The notes beneath the pieces are model-generated. The model did no database searches, was not told the origin of the DNA, and saw only the letters and a program-made list of their open reading frames with translations. 64,000 bases of DNA, taken from assembly GCF_030247185.1 (NCBI RefSeq), contig NC_080570.1, positions 124,421,340 through 124,485,339 of the forward strand. Reading direction: 5' to 3'. The position numbers and the translations under genes are program-made. Positions 21,669-33,074 of the stretch are shown here, in pieces. This DNA is from Malaya genurostris (lineage: Eukaryota > Arthropoda > Insecta > Diptera > Culicidae). Each line of letters starts with the position of its first letter. The stretch's first letter is position 1.

Positions 21669-24600
21669 ATCTTTTTCAGTCTTTATCAGTTTTTTCAGTC
21701 TTTTTCAGTCTTTTTCAGTCTTTTTCAGTCTATTTCATTCTTTTTCAGTCTTTTTCAGTTTTTTTCAGTCTTTTTCAGTCTTTTTCAATCTTTTTCAGTC
21801 TTTTTCAGTCTTTTTCAGTTTTTTTCCGTCTTTTTCAGTCTTTTTCAATCTTTTTCAGGCTTTTTCAATCTTTTTCAGTCTTTTTCAGTCTATTTCATTC
21901 TTTTTCAGTCTTTTTCAGTTTTTTCAGTCTTTTTCAGTCTTTTTCAGTCTTTTTCAATTTTTTTCAGTCTTTTTCAATCTTTTTCAGTTTTTTTCCGTCT
22001 TTTTCAGTCTTTTTCAATCTTTTTCAGGCTTTTTCAATCTTTTTCAGTCTTTTTCAGTCTATTTCATTCTTTTTCAGTCTTTTTCAGTTTTTTTCAGTCT
22101 TTTTCAGTCTTTTTCAATCTTTTTCAGTCTTTTTCAATCTTTTTCAGTCTTTTTCAGTTTTTTTCCGTCTTTTTTCAGTCTTTTTCAGTCTTTTTCAGTT
22201 TTTTTCAGTCTTTTTCAGTCTTTTTCAGTCTTTTTCAATCTTTTTCAGTCTTTTTCAATCTTTTTCAGTCTTTTTCAGTTTTTTTCGTCTTTTTCAGTCT
22301 TTTTCAATCTTTTTCAGGCTTTTTCAGTCTTTTTCAGTCTTTTTCAGTCTTTTTCAATCTTTTTCAGTCTATTTCAGTCTTTTTCAGTTTTTTTTCAGTC
22401 TTTATCAGTTTTTTCAGTCTTTTTCAGTCTTTTTCAGTCTTTTTCAGTCTATTTCATTCTTTTTCAGTCTTTTTCAGTTTTTTTCAGTCTTTTTCAGTCT
22501 TTTTCAATCTTTTTCAGTCTTTTTCAATCTTTTTCAGTCTTTTTCAGTTTTTTTCCGTCTTTTTCAGTCTTTTTCAATCTTTTTCAGGCTTTTTCAATCT
22601 TTTTCAGTCTTTTTCAGTCTATTTCATTCTTTTTCAGTCTTTTTCAGTTTTTTTCAGTCTTTTTCAGTCTTTTTCAATCTTTTTCAGTCTTTTTCAATCT
22701 TTTTCAGTCTTTTTCAGTTTTTTTCCGTCTTTTTCAGTCTTTTTCAGTCTTTTTCAGTTTTTTTCAGTCTTTTTCAGTCTTTTTCAGTCTTTTTCAATCT
22801 TTTTCAGTCTTTTTCAATCTTTTTCAGTCTTTTTCAGTTTTTTTCGTCTTTTTCAGTCTTTTTCAATCTTTTTCAGGCTTTTTCAGTCTTTTTCAGTCTT
22901 TTTCAGTCTTTTTCAGTCTTGTTCAATCTTTTTCAGTCTATTTCAGTCTTTTTCAGTTTTTTTTCAGTCTTTATCAGTTTTTTCAGTCTTTTTCAGTCTT
23001 TTTCAGTCTTTTTCAGTCTTTTTCAGTCTTTTTCAGTCTTTTTAAATCTTTTTCAGTCTTTTTCAGTCTTTTTCAGTCTTTTTCAGTCTTTTTCAGTCTT
23101 TTTCAGTCTTTTTCAGTCTTTTTCAGTCTTTTTCAATCTTTTTCAGTCTATTGCAGTCTTTTTCAGGTTTTTTTCAGTCTTGTTTAGTCTTTTTCAGTCT
23201 TTTTCAATCTTGTCAAGTGTTTTTCAGTCTTTTTCAGTCTTCTTCAGTCTTTTTCAGTCTTTTTCAGTCTTCTTCAATCTTTTTCAGTCTTTCTCAGTTT
23301 TTTCAGTCTTTTTCAGTCTTTCTCAGTATTTTTCAGTTTTTTTCAGTCTTTTTCCGTCTTTTTTAGTCTTTTTCAGTCTTTTTCAGTCTTCTTCAGCCTT
23401 TTTCAGTCTTTTTCAGTTTTTTCAGTCTTTTTTTAGTCTTTTTCGGTCTTTTCCTTTTTTTTAAGTCTTTTTCAGTCTTTTTCAGTCTTTTTCAGTCTTT
23501 TTCAGTCTTTTTCAGTCTTTTTCAGACTTTTTCAGTCTTTTTCAGTCTTTTTCAGTCTTTTTCAGTCTTTTTCAGTCTTTTTCAGTCTTTTTCAGTCTTT
23601 TTCAGTGTTTTTCAGTCTTTTTCAGTCTTTTTCAGTCTTTTTCAGTCTTTTTCAGTCTTTTTCAGTCTTTTTCATTCTTTTTCATTCTTTTTCAGTCTTT
23701 TTCAGTCTTTTTCAGTCTTTTTCAGTTTTTTTCAGTCTTTTTCAGTCTTTTTCAGTCTTTTTCAGTCTTTTTCAGTCTTTTTCATTTTTTTTTCAATCTT
23801 TTTGAGTCTTTTTCAGTCTTTTTCAATCTTTTTCAATCTTTTTCAGTCTTTTTCAGTCTTTTTCAGTCTTTTTCAATCTTTTTCAGTCTTTTTCAATCTT
23901 TTTCAATCTTTTTAAGTCTTTTTCAGTTTTTTTTCAGTTTTTTTCCGTCTTTTTCAGTCTTTTTCAATTTTTTTCAAGCTTTTTCAGTCTTTTTCAATCT
24001 TTTTCAGTGTTTTTCAATCTTTTCAGTCTATTTCAGTATTTTTCAGTTTTTTTCAGTACTTTTCAGTTTTTTTCAGTCTTTTTCAGTCTTTTTCCGTCTT
24101 CTTCAGTCTTTTTCAGTCTTTTTCAGTCTTTTTCAGTCTTTTTCAGTCTTTTTCAGTCTTTTTCAGTCTTTTTCAGTCTTTTTCAGTCTTTTTCAGTCTT
24201 TTTCAGTCTTGTTCAATCTTTTTCAGTCTTTTTCAGTCTTTTTCAGTCTTTTTCAGTCTTTTTCAATCTTTTTCAGTCTTTTTCAATCTTTTTCAATCTT
24301 TTTCAATCTTTTTAAGTCTTTTTCAGTTTTTTTCAGTTTTTTTCCGTCTTTTTCAGTCTTTTTCAATCTTTTTCAAGCTTTTTCAGTCTTTTTCAGTCTT
24401 TTTCAGTCTTTTTCAATCTTTTCAGTCTATTTCAGTTATTTTTCAGTCTTGTTTAGTCTTTTTCAGTCTTGTTAAGTGTTTTTCAGTCTTTTTCAGTCTT
24501 CTTCAGTCTTTTTCAGTCTTTTTCAGTCTTCTTCAATCTTTTTCAGTCTTTCTCAGTTTTTTCAGTCTTTTTCAGTCTTTTTCAGTCTTTTTCAGTCTTT

Positions 24601-25290
24601 TTCAGTATTTTTCAGTTTTTTTCAGTCTTTTTCAGTATTTTTCCGTCTTTTCCAGTCTTATTCAGTCTTTTTCAGTCTTTTTCAGTCTTTTTCAGTCTTT
24701 TTCAGTCTTTTTCAGTCTTTTTCAGTCTTTATCAGTTTTTTCAGTCTTTTTCAGTCTTCTCAGTCTTTTTCAGTCTTTTTCAGTCTTTTTCAGTCTTTTT
24801 CAGTCTTTTTCAGTCTTTATCAGTTTTTTCAGTCTTTTTCAGTCTTCTCAGTCTTTTTCAGTCTTTTTCAGTCTCTTTCAGTCTCTTTCAGTCTATTCCA
24901 TTCTTTTTCAGTCTTTTTCAGTTTTTTCAGTCTTTTTCAGTCTATTTCAGTCTATTTCAGTCTATTTCATTCTTTTTCAGTCTTTTTCAGTTTTTTCAGT
25001 CTATTTCATTCTTTTTCAATCTTTTTCAGTCTTTATCAGTTTTTTCAGTCTTTTTCAGTCTTTTTCAGTCTTTTTCAGTCTATTTCATTCTTTTTCAGTC
25101 TTTTTCAGTTTTTTTCAGTCTTTTTCAGTCTTTTTCAATCTTTTTCAGTCTTTTTCAGTCTTTTTCAGTTTTTTTCATTCTTTTTCAGTCTTTTTCAGTC
25201 TTTTTCAGTCTTTTTCAGTCTTTTTCAGTCTTTTTCAATCTTTTTCATTTTTTTCAGTCTTTTTCAGTCTTTTTAGTCTTCTTAGTCTTT
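21669..25290 (+). repeat. 10-bp tandem satellite TTTTTCAGTC, about 3.6 kb
   Basis: About 360 tandem units of TTTTTCAGTC, with common variants TTTTTCAATC, TTTTTCAGGC, TATTTCATTC, TTTTTCCGTC and occasional 1-bp length changes. A higher-order period of about 170 bp is visible: TCTATTTCATTC recurs near 21729, 21889, 22059, 22449 and 22619. The unit has no stop codon on the plus strand, and 10 is not a multiple of 3, so every plus frame reads the same 10-residue peptide repeat (FFSLFQSFSV). The long open frames (up to 467 codons) are therefore artefacts of the repeat. The minus strand meets TGA in each frame every 30 bp. Confidence 0.97.
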
Positions 25291-27711
25291 TAGAACAGCT
25301 ATCCCGCCTCGGTTAGCCCATTCCAAGCTCTTCAATATCTCATCCGGTCGGGAAACGCAACAAGCCCGTAATTCCGTCAGCTGTCATCGCTGCAATGGCA
25401 TTTGCGGTGAATGTCACCGCCGGAACGTTTAATCGTTCATCTTCAATTGCTGTTTTTTTCAGAATAATTGCCTTCAAGCCGCTGCTGCTCCCTGTTCGCT
25501 TCTTCTGGCAGGATGTGAACGGGGTAAACAGATTTTTCCCTACCTACCTAAAGATCTTGATGCCGGAGGTTTGAAGGTTCGGTTTCCTTGATGCTTGAAA
25601 AGCCCTCTCCAGCTCGGTCCCGAGCCGATCTAGGCAGGTCCGATTTCTTTGTACTAATTTGCCTCGTAAGGCTTGGCGAAGATCTTTGGCAAAACCACTG
25701 CTAATAAGCCTGATTAAGTGGGCACAACAATATTGGATTACCGGGCTATCGTCTTCAGGGGCAGGAACGAAGAACGAAGAATGTCTTTTAGTCTATGAAA
25801 GGGTCTCCGGCCGGCGGTGCGTGTTTGCGTTAGTTTGGTTCGTCGGGGTTTGATTCGACCCATACATTACATTGCCGAGAAGGTCAAGCAGCAACAGAAA
25901 AAAAAACACATGAACAGTTCCGAAGCACGCGGTTCTTCAATGCCAACCTAGCAGCAATTGTTCGCGTCGCTTCCTTCTGTGACTGCCTTTGAAAGACTTG
26001 CCGATCGGACAATGGTTCCTCACTAGCCAAGGAATCGCCGGAGTGCGGTCGGTTATCGCTCGTACCCTGACAGGGTTAACTAGCTTACGGGTGAGTATAG
26101 CAGAACAGTATAGCGGCACAGTGGCGGTCGTGATTTTGTTCCCAGTTGTTTTGTTTTTACGTTTCTTCCAAAAATGTTCGGAGTACTCTTGAGTTTCATT
26201 GTATTCTAAGTTCTATGCAAATCCATTTTATCAAAATCAAGGCACGTTCAATGTCATCATGGTCGTATCTTGTGCTGAAACTAAACAATGATATAAATTT
26301 TCCGACCACAAAAACTTTTTCTTCTAGGCTGGTTATTCTATCATTTTTTTTTAGTTCAGGCTCACTAATTCTTGACCCTCACTGTACTCGGCTGTGAGTG
26401 CCAGTCAAAGACAACCAACAACCGGCAGCACTCGCACGGCAACGGCCATTCGTGCCATTCACATTGGAGTTGCCGACGGCGGTCAGCACATACGGGAGCA
26501 GCACGGCCAACCCGCAGGCTCAGCCAGAGATTCAAGGTTTAGCTTGAGGAAGAAAGACGAAAGCGAAGCAAAGCAAAACAAAAAAAAACATTCAATTGAT
26601 ATGAGATTTATTTATTTGTTTGCACTGAACTGACTATTCATGCGTCAATCACGAGCCATATGCATAAATAATTATAATTCAGAGCGTGTGTTCGCTTGCG
26701 CACTCGGATAAAGATGCGAACCCGGGATTCCCGGGGTCCGACCAGAAGAAGAAGGCGAAGAAGAAGATGAAGATGGGTTACTAAAACAGGGGGCAGTCGC
26801 TTGTCGGCATTCTTTTCCTCTCTGGCTCGGGGCCCCGTTGAAGGAACCGCGACAGCAAAAGAAAGACAGCGAAGATGGAAAGCGAGGAAAGCGCGTTCTT
26901 TTCTCTTGTTTGCGATGCTTTTTCCTTAAAGGAAGTGTTATCCAACGGAGTGAGTATGCGTTTCTAGGCAGGGCTTCTTTGGCTGTGGCTTCACGTAAGA
27001 AAAGACACACGCGGCCGGGTAATAAATAGACTGGGACTTTCCGGATCAAGTTGTGAATACGCTAATAAGCAAAAACGCGATGGTCGTCGGACTGGAACGA
27101 CTTGACCGCCGGACCGGGTGGATGATTGTGTCAACAATGGGACTGGGGCAAGTAGTCGGCAGTCTGTTCATTGGCCAGTACTTCTGGCGTCAACCGGAAA
27201 GGTAGAAAGGATTTTAATTGGATGGCTAATGACTGTCATCGAAGATGGTGGAGAAATCGGAACGGGAAAGAAACGTTTTAGTTTATCAGAGAACTTCTTT
27301 AATTACCTATCGAACCTCGAATGCAAAAAAAAAATCAGCTGTACTACTATAAAAATCATTGCCTTCCTAGCAAGGCGAACGGCGCATAAAAGTGCACATA
27401 AGGCCCATTTGCTGATGAGCACCAAAATCCTTTTCCACGGCGTTAACGAAGAGAGCACAGAGTGCAAGTCGGTTCAATGCTAATTTTGATTATGTGAGGA
27501 TGGCTCAGTATAAATAGTCGCGTACATGCTATGCGAAATGCAAAATGCTCGTATGTATACGAAATTGTCGTCCCTGTTCGGGGAAGCTAAAGTTGAAACG
27601 GCAAGTGACCGCTGCAAGAATTCTTTTACAGCGATTTGTTTACCTAGGCGTCCACTTTCTGTGGTATAAATTTTTACGGTGTTTCGTGCAGTGAGTCAAT
27701 AGTTATTCCAG
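25291..27711. other. Low-copy, GC-richer DNA, no gene recognised
   Basis: There is no recognisable protein or RNA gene and no match to other repeats in the window. A (GAA)n-like run lies at about 26740-26775. It may be intronic or regulatory host DNA; nothing decides this. Confidence 0.35.
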
Positions 27712-28580
27712 ATGAAAATCGAGAGGAGAGAAAAAAATTCTGCACATCCACTTTTATAATCCAACGTGGTCCGCAATAAAAATCGCAAAAACGTTGAAAA
27801 TCGCTAAATCAACCGTGTATGATGTGCTCAAACGTTTCACGGAGCAAAAGAGCGTGGATCGAGTGCCTCAAAGTAAGCGTCGTAGTGAGACATACGACTG
27901 CAAGCTGAACCAGAAGGTTCAGAAGAACCGTCAGAACAAACCCTGGACTATCAGATAATGAAATACCAAGGATACATTCTCATCGACGATGAAACTTACG
28001 TCAAAATGAATTTCGGACAGCTTCCTGGCCGAAAATTCTACCACGCGATGGACTGAGGAGATGCTCGTGCGAAGTTTCCATGGACAAATTTGTTTTAAAA
28101 AAAACTAATGATTTGGCAAGAGATATGCAGCTGCGGAGCAAGAACCAAAGTGTTCGTGACGAATAAGACGATAGACTCGAAACTGTACGAGAAAGAATGC
28201 CTCGAAAACCGCATACTATCTCTTATTAAAGCTCAAAAAGATCCCGGTTAGATCGGAAATTGTAGTAGCAGGTTTAGAAGAAGTAACAAGGATGCCTGCT
28301 CATCGACGATGAAACCTAAGTCAAAATGGATTTCGGACAGCTTTCTGGTCAAAAATTCTACATGGCGACGGCACGAGGAAACGTTCCTGCGATGTTTAAG
28401 TTTACTTGTATGGACAAATTTGCAAAAAAAATTGATGATTTGGTAAGAGATATGATGCCGCGGAGCAAAAACCAAAGTGTTCGTGTTGAATAGGACGATG
28501 GACTCGAAGATGCACGAGAGAAATGTGTCAAAAACCGCATACTATCTTTTCTTAAAGCCCATAAAGATCCCGTGAAGTTT
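27712..28580 (+). pseudogene. ITmDD37E transposase with internal tandem duplication
   Basis: The ATG at 27712 reads MKIERREK. After a one-base shift the HTH KILHIHFYNPTWSAIKIAK and STVYDVLKRF appears. LIDDETYVKM (first catalytic Asp) is at about 27985 and CSCGARTKVFVTNKT at about 28130. Then LIDDET, VKMDFGQL, FYMATARGNVPA and NRILSFLKAHKDP recur from about 28276. The first-Asp to KDP block is therefore present twice, about 310 bp apart. Both copies hold stops and frameshifts. The second-Asp and Glu parts are missing. The tail of an ITm gene lies at 30035-30150, beyond simple-sequence DNA. Confidence 0.75.
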
Positions 28581-28877
28581 TGATTAGATTTTCCGAGAAT
28601 TTAGGGCTTAGGGCTTAGGGGCTTAGGAGGACTTGATTTGGGAAGAACTTTGAAGTTGTTGGCACATAGATGGACTTAGAACTCATAAAGATATAGCTCA
28701 TAGAGGGATCTAGGAATAAAGGGAACTTAGGATTCAGAACTTAGGGCTTAGGACTTAGGGATTTAGGAGACTTAGGGAATTGGATTTAGGGTGGACTTAG
28801 CTCTTAGGAATTGAGACATAGAACTTTTGACGATCACCAGCTGAAGGTTGGATCTGTCCAAGTAGACCACTGCAACC

Positions 28878-29012
28878 CCAATACGACATTACCTAATGAT
28901 ACTATCCTAGTTTTAAGTAATTTGTTAATTAAAATTAGAAAATACCCTTGGCATCTTAGACCTTAACCAGTGTGTCTTGAAAAAAAATGGATTATTGAAT
29001 AAAAAAAATAGA
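28878..29012 (+). mobile_element. 3'-UTR remnant of the I-clade LINE
   Basis: It matches, in reverse complement, the LINE 3' end at 4958-5095: CTAATGATACTATC, CTAGTTTTAAGT, ACCCTTGGCATCTTAG, CAGTGTG and a final ATTGAATAAAAAAAA. It is a 5'-truncated insertion with a poly(A) end. Confidence 0.75.
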
Positions 29013-29434
29013 ACTGTTGACTTTGTAGGATTTTGAAGAAATTACTACTCTGAAAAACTTAGGATTTTTGGCTTAGAAGGACTTTGAAAGAATTGGGATT
29101 TAGCTCTTAAAGGGATCTACGACGAGAGGCAACTTAGGTCTTAGAAGGAACAATAAGGACTGAGTACATGTTACTTACTTCAAACTCAAGACTACAAACT
29201 CTGAAGTCTGAACTCATGGGCTCTTGACTTCGGATTCAGGATTAAGAATTTAGAACTCTAGAATCAGGTATCTGTACTCTATATCCTAAGAAATTCTCCC
29301 TAAACTCCGGACTCTATGGTATTATCTTAAGAATGTGCGCCTTGAACTCATGAATTCCTGCACTGAACAGATGTCTTCAATCTCCAAACTCTAACTGTTG
29401 AAATTGCAATTCTGAATCTTTGGAAATGGATGCC

Positions 29435-29642
29435 AAAAGCAAAGCCTTGGTACTACATTCCTGTAGTGAAATTTAACCTTCTGTTTCAACAAACTTCATA
29501 GCCGATTCAGAGCGTACAGAACTATTTCATGGCTAGTGCTATGATTCTACTGACACTACGAATCCTTCCAGGACGGGGTCCGAACATACGACAATTGGTT
29601 TGTAAGACCAGTGCCCTATGCATTGAACCGCCAACCCGGGAC
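29435..29642 (-). mobile_element. Feilai-like tRNA-derived SINE
   Basis: Read on the minus strand it starts GTCCCGGGTTGGCGGTTCAA, with a tRNA-type A box, a B-box-like GTTCGGACCCC and the 3' end CAAGGCTTTGC. It is flanked by an imperfect duplication, ATGGATGCC (29426-29434) and ATGAATGCA (29643-29651). Such SINEs are transcribed by Pol III and moved by LINE enzymes. The Feilai name is from memory of the Aedes family. Confidence 0.75.
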
Positions 29643-30034
29643 ATGAATGCAAAACTCTTGATTTTGGATTCTAAATTCTACACTATCGCTGATATTCATG
29701 TACTCAATGTTGGAGACTGCAATCTTCACTTGGATGCCGAATTTGGGACTCATAAATCTGGATTTTGAATCCAAGCCTCAAGATTGGATTCCTGAGTCAG
29801 AGCTCTGGGTTTAACTTTGGACTTCGACTCTGCATTTGGAAGCCTGTATTTCTATTACGTGTTCTGATGCTGAGCCTTAATTACTCTAAACCGGATGTTG
29901 GATTCGGTGTTTCGATACCCTGAGCACTGGACACTCGACTCCAGATTTTGGATTATTCACTGAACTCTGAACTATTTGCTGTTCCAAGAGGACTTAGTTC
30001 TGAGTTTTAAATCCAGAAAATTTAAGCCAGAAAC

Positions 30035-30150
30035 GGCTCGGGATGTAATAGTACTCAGATGACCAAAATGTGGTACAAATGTTCCAAGAAAGTTACCCCG
30101 GAGGAGTGCAGCATTTGATGAGAGAAATAAAAAAAAATTCATTAAAAACG
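30035..30150 (+). pseudogene. ITmDD37E transposase C-terminal remnant
   Basis: It reads QMTKMWYKCSKKVTPEEC, which parallels QMTTWWNKIAKTMDEEG of the copy at 2-523. It is probably the tail of the gene beginning at 27712, separated from it by 1.45 kb of simple DNA and inserts. Confidence 0.5.
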
Positions 30151-30301
30151 ATGAAAAATGAATTGTATTGATATTTTTTTCTTAAAGTACAGTCAATTAC
30201 CTATGTTTTGATGTATTAACCCTATTTGTACGTCAATTCGTTACCGAGATACAGAAACTATAGAATTTAATGAAGTATTAGAAAATCTAGTTTTTGCTCT
30301 T

Positions 30302-30612
30302 AAGGGCTGAGGCCAGTAGGTCGCGTAAAACCACGTGGCTCACTGTGCGTATTACATATCTCTCCATGCTCTCTCGCAAATGTGCAAAATGATTCTAGAT
30401 GTGGCCGGGTTGCCAAGAAAGTTTTGATATTTTCGGTTACAAGTTTGACTACATCACATCAAATCCAAGAAAGCTTGTTTGGCTTCCTCTTTGAGCCGAT
30501 TTTATTTCTCTGTCATGCTTCGTTACGTTACCAGGGAACTAAAATGGTGCCGCCATAGAAATCGACTTACGTTCACAAAAATAACTTTCACTTCATTTTT
30601 ATCGCGACAACG
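30302..30612 (-). repeat. Rep2 interspersed repeat
   Basis: It matches 63573-63905 in reverse complement over about 300 bp, and in part 32335-32585. Shared words include TTGGATTTGATGTGATGTAG-type, TCAAACTTGTAACCGAAAAT, GCCATTTTAGTTCCCTGGTA and TACGAGAGAGCATG. It is non-coding, class unknown. The copy ends next to a MITE here and next to a mariner at 63571. Confidence 0.7.
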
Positions 30613-30616
30613 TATA

Positions 30617-31053
30617 TGTTTTTATGCACTAATCGCATCTAAATTAAACTATCTAGACATTGTCAGGATAGATTTTTGATCCATGCTTTTGAAGGCGAGA
30701 TATTCAATGAACAAGTTGAAGCGAAACATACAAATCTAAGAGATTGTCAGTTGGGTTCGTCACCGTTTCTGAGAAAATTAACTTTGAAGCGTGAAAATAG
30801 CCCTCTAAAACGCCCTAAAACACACTAGCCGAAATTTAGTTGAGAATATTTTGTGAAATTTTCAGAATGATTCATTGAGTTTAGCGGTCGTGTTGTATTT
30901 TTTTCTGACTGAAGAACTGCTGAAAATTGGAACGCTCTGAAATGCATACCTCTACTTGTTCATCGAATATCGCGGCTTTGAAGGCTTGTATTATAAATCT
31001 ACCGTGACAAAGTCTAGATAATTTAGTTTAGATGCGATAAGTACATAAAAACA
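30617..31053. mobile_element. MITE with about 97-bp terminal inverted repeats
   Basis: The ends are TGTTTTTATG on both strands and stay alignable for about 97 bp (ATCGCATCTAAATTAAACTA and on). The central 240 bp is unique. No target duplication is clear. It has no ORF and can fold into a long hairpin. Confidence 0.75.
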
Positions 31054-31100
31054 AAGTCAAAACAAACATTGAAACAAAGTCAGTTTCAATGCATCCGCCA

Positions 31101-32292
31101 TTTTTTGTCGTGAATACGACTTATTTTACTATGGGGTGGCTTTTCAAAATTCACCCTCTGAGAGAGTGATAAGTTTTTGATCGTGAATATCTCTTGTTGT
31201 ATCTAACGAATCAACATAATTTTTGTTACATGCCATTGGAAATATGATCACAACTTTATGATAAAATTTTCAGTTGTGTGACATAATCTCAAATAATTCA
31301 AAATTAAACTTTTCTGAAATGTTTGGTATAAACGAGTATCAAAGAGGATAATTCATAAGGCGCGTTTGCCTTTCTCGTATTTTTAAAGCTCATCGCTCAG
31401 TGATCTGTGAAAGGATTTATATAATCTAACTACCAATAGAATCGAAATATTTCATCTTATGCGTGTAAAGAAAAAGCATTGAAGTATTTCAATAGTACAC
31501 TATTGAAAAACCTGTTAAATGTCAACCCCAGCCAATCAGAAAGCATTCTGAGGAAGAGAACAAAATATCTACTGCTGTACAACAAATCGTTCGAGAAAAA
31601 TGTTCCGAACAGTGCTTAATATCGTAGTGAGCTCCACAATTTGGTCCTTCTGAAAGTCAGGAATGAATCCCGTACAGTTTTCCTGATAGTTTAATTCAAT
31701 GAAATGCAAATCCGAAATGAAATAATCGAAATTAAAATTCTATATGCTGTAAAGTAAGTAAAAAAGCTACAAACGAAATCACGTAAAACGAAAGTTCATA
31801 ACAGAAATTGGATCAGTTTGGATTCTATCGCCACTGCGAGCAGATGTATTTTGTGTCGTTTGCAAAGCTAGTTTCGTTTCCGACAAGAGCGATTACGTCA
31901 CAGCTGCCAGTCGTTTGCATTGGTGAAAAAATAACGAAAAGAAGACAACGGTGGAGAGCATCACACAAAATCAGCCGTTATAAGAGCTCTAAAAGTTTTC
32001 TAAAGAGCTATTAGGATTTCTTCTTTGCAAATCGAAGGTAAATATCCTCAGTTTAGTGCAAATCTAAAACAGTTTATTAGATTTGTGCACTTTTCGCTGT
32101 GTGAAATTCACAGTAATCGAGATCAAGTGAAGCCTTCTTTGTTTTTGCGAAAAATGTGAAAAAGGGAAATGCTTGCATAATTCATACAATTGATCTACTA
32201 ATTGATATTCGGAAGTGTTAAGGAGCATGTCAGTTGTTTTCGTGTTCACGACATCCAGTTATGTCTCTGACATTATCCACCCGCCTTTTTTT
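31101..32292 (-). repeat. Rep1, near-complete copy
   Basis: It runs, in reverse, from the A-rich GTCGTATTCACGAC end at 31101 to GGCGGGTGGATAATGT at 32287. It is collinear with the copy split by Transib at 3473-12228 and contains the unoccupied Transib target (CAACG at 31946-31950). About 110 extra bases are present near 31340-31470. It holds AGCCAATCAGAAAGC and a block that can be read in both copies as FQKDQI-ELTTI and RNIFLERFVVQQ, which may be an old coding trace. Confidence 0.75.
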
Positions 32293-32334
32293 CGCTTTGG
32301 TTTCTTGATAGCATTCTGAAAAAGGAGAGAGAAA

Positions 32335-32585
32335 TAAAATGGGCTCGACAAGGCTGCCAAACACACAGACATTCAATCTTTGTGAAAGTTGAATATTTTT
32401 TCCATGTAATATCCAACCCATACGATAGATTAATGAGATAAAACTTCTCATCAAAATAATAAAATGTATGCTGGCAACCCGGTACAGTTTGCTCATATAC
32501 GAGAGAGTACAAGAGAAATACGATGCTGAAAGGAAATTGAGCGAGCCACGAGGTCGATTTAAAACTCAACACGTGGCCCTCTGTC
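32335..32585 (+). repeat. Rep2 partial copy, diverged
   Basis: AAGGCTGCCAAACA, then ACCCGG and ACGAGAGAGTACAAGAGAAAT match 63690-63830 in the same order. It is 5' and 3' incomplete. Confidence 0.5.
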
Positions 32586-33074
32586 CTCAAACCTTAAGGA
32601 GGTTCGAAGTTCTGCTCTCGAAAGACGATCGCAGTAGGCCGTCAGCATTATTCGAAGATTGTTGTTTTTTTCATTCTGGTAGAAAATCAGTTTCGAAGGG
32701 AGTAGTGGGCCAACATCCAAAACAAGAATTGCCAAAAATTTGTTGGATGGTCGTGCTGGTGCTGGTGTCTACTGTCTTGAAATCAGGCTAGAGCAGTCTC
32801 ATTCACTTGGTGGATAGCAGAAATCTACGCGATACTGTGTGAAATACACTCGGCACTTCGGCAGAAAATCTGTGGTAAACGAATTTATTTTCACTGCTAG
32901 AAACGAATCCCTGTAGCATATTGATAGTTTCGTTCAATAAATTAGGCCTATTGTATCATTGATCAACCTAGCGAATTAATGTTTTCTTTATTGAAAGATT
33001 ATAATCGGTTGTAAACGCTACACCTCCCCCAACCATATCAGTATCGCACCCACGGACAACAGTTCAGCCTGGAA

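Larger units (their letters stand above)
28581..30034. repeat. Cryptically simple DNA (CTTAGG-rich, then CTCTGAACTC-rich)
   Basis: From 28590 to 29160 the sequence is a scramble of short words such as GGACTTAGG, GGGCTTAGG and GGATTTAGG. From 29170 to 30030 it shifts to ACTCTGAACTC, GGACTC and GGATTC words. No fixed period is seen. It contains a LINE 3' tail (28878-29012) and a SINE (29435-29642). It is not coding. Confidence 0.65.

Noticed and set aside
21669..25290. CRISPR array
   Set aside because: The units are directly adjacent 10-mers without spacers, in a eukaryotic genome.
21642..25293. Open frames of up to 467 codons rich in Phe, Ser and Gln
   Set aside because: They come from the 10-bp satellite, which has no plus-strand stop and reads the same peptide in every frame. 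No start context, exon structure or domain supports a protein.
28590..28640. TTAGG-like words resembling insect telomere repeats
   Set aside because: They are irregular (CTTAGGG, CTTAGGGG, TTTAGG) and never form a TTAGG array. Diptera lack TTAGG telomeres, and the words belong to cryptically simple DNA.
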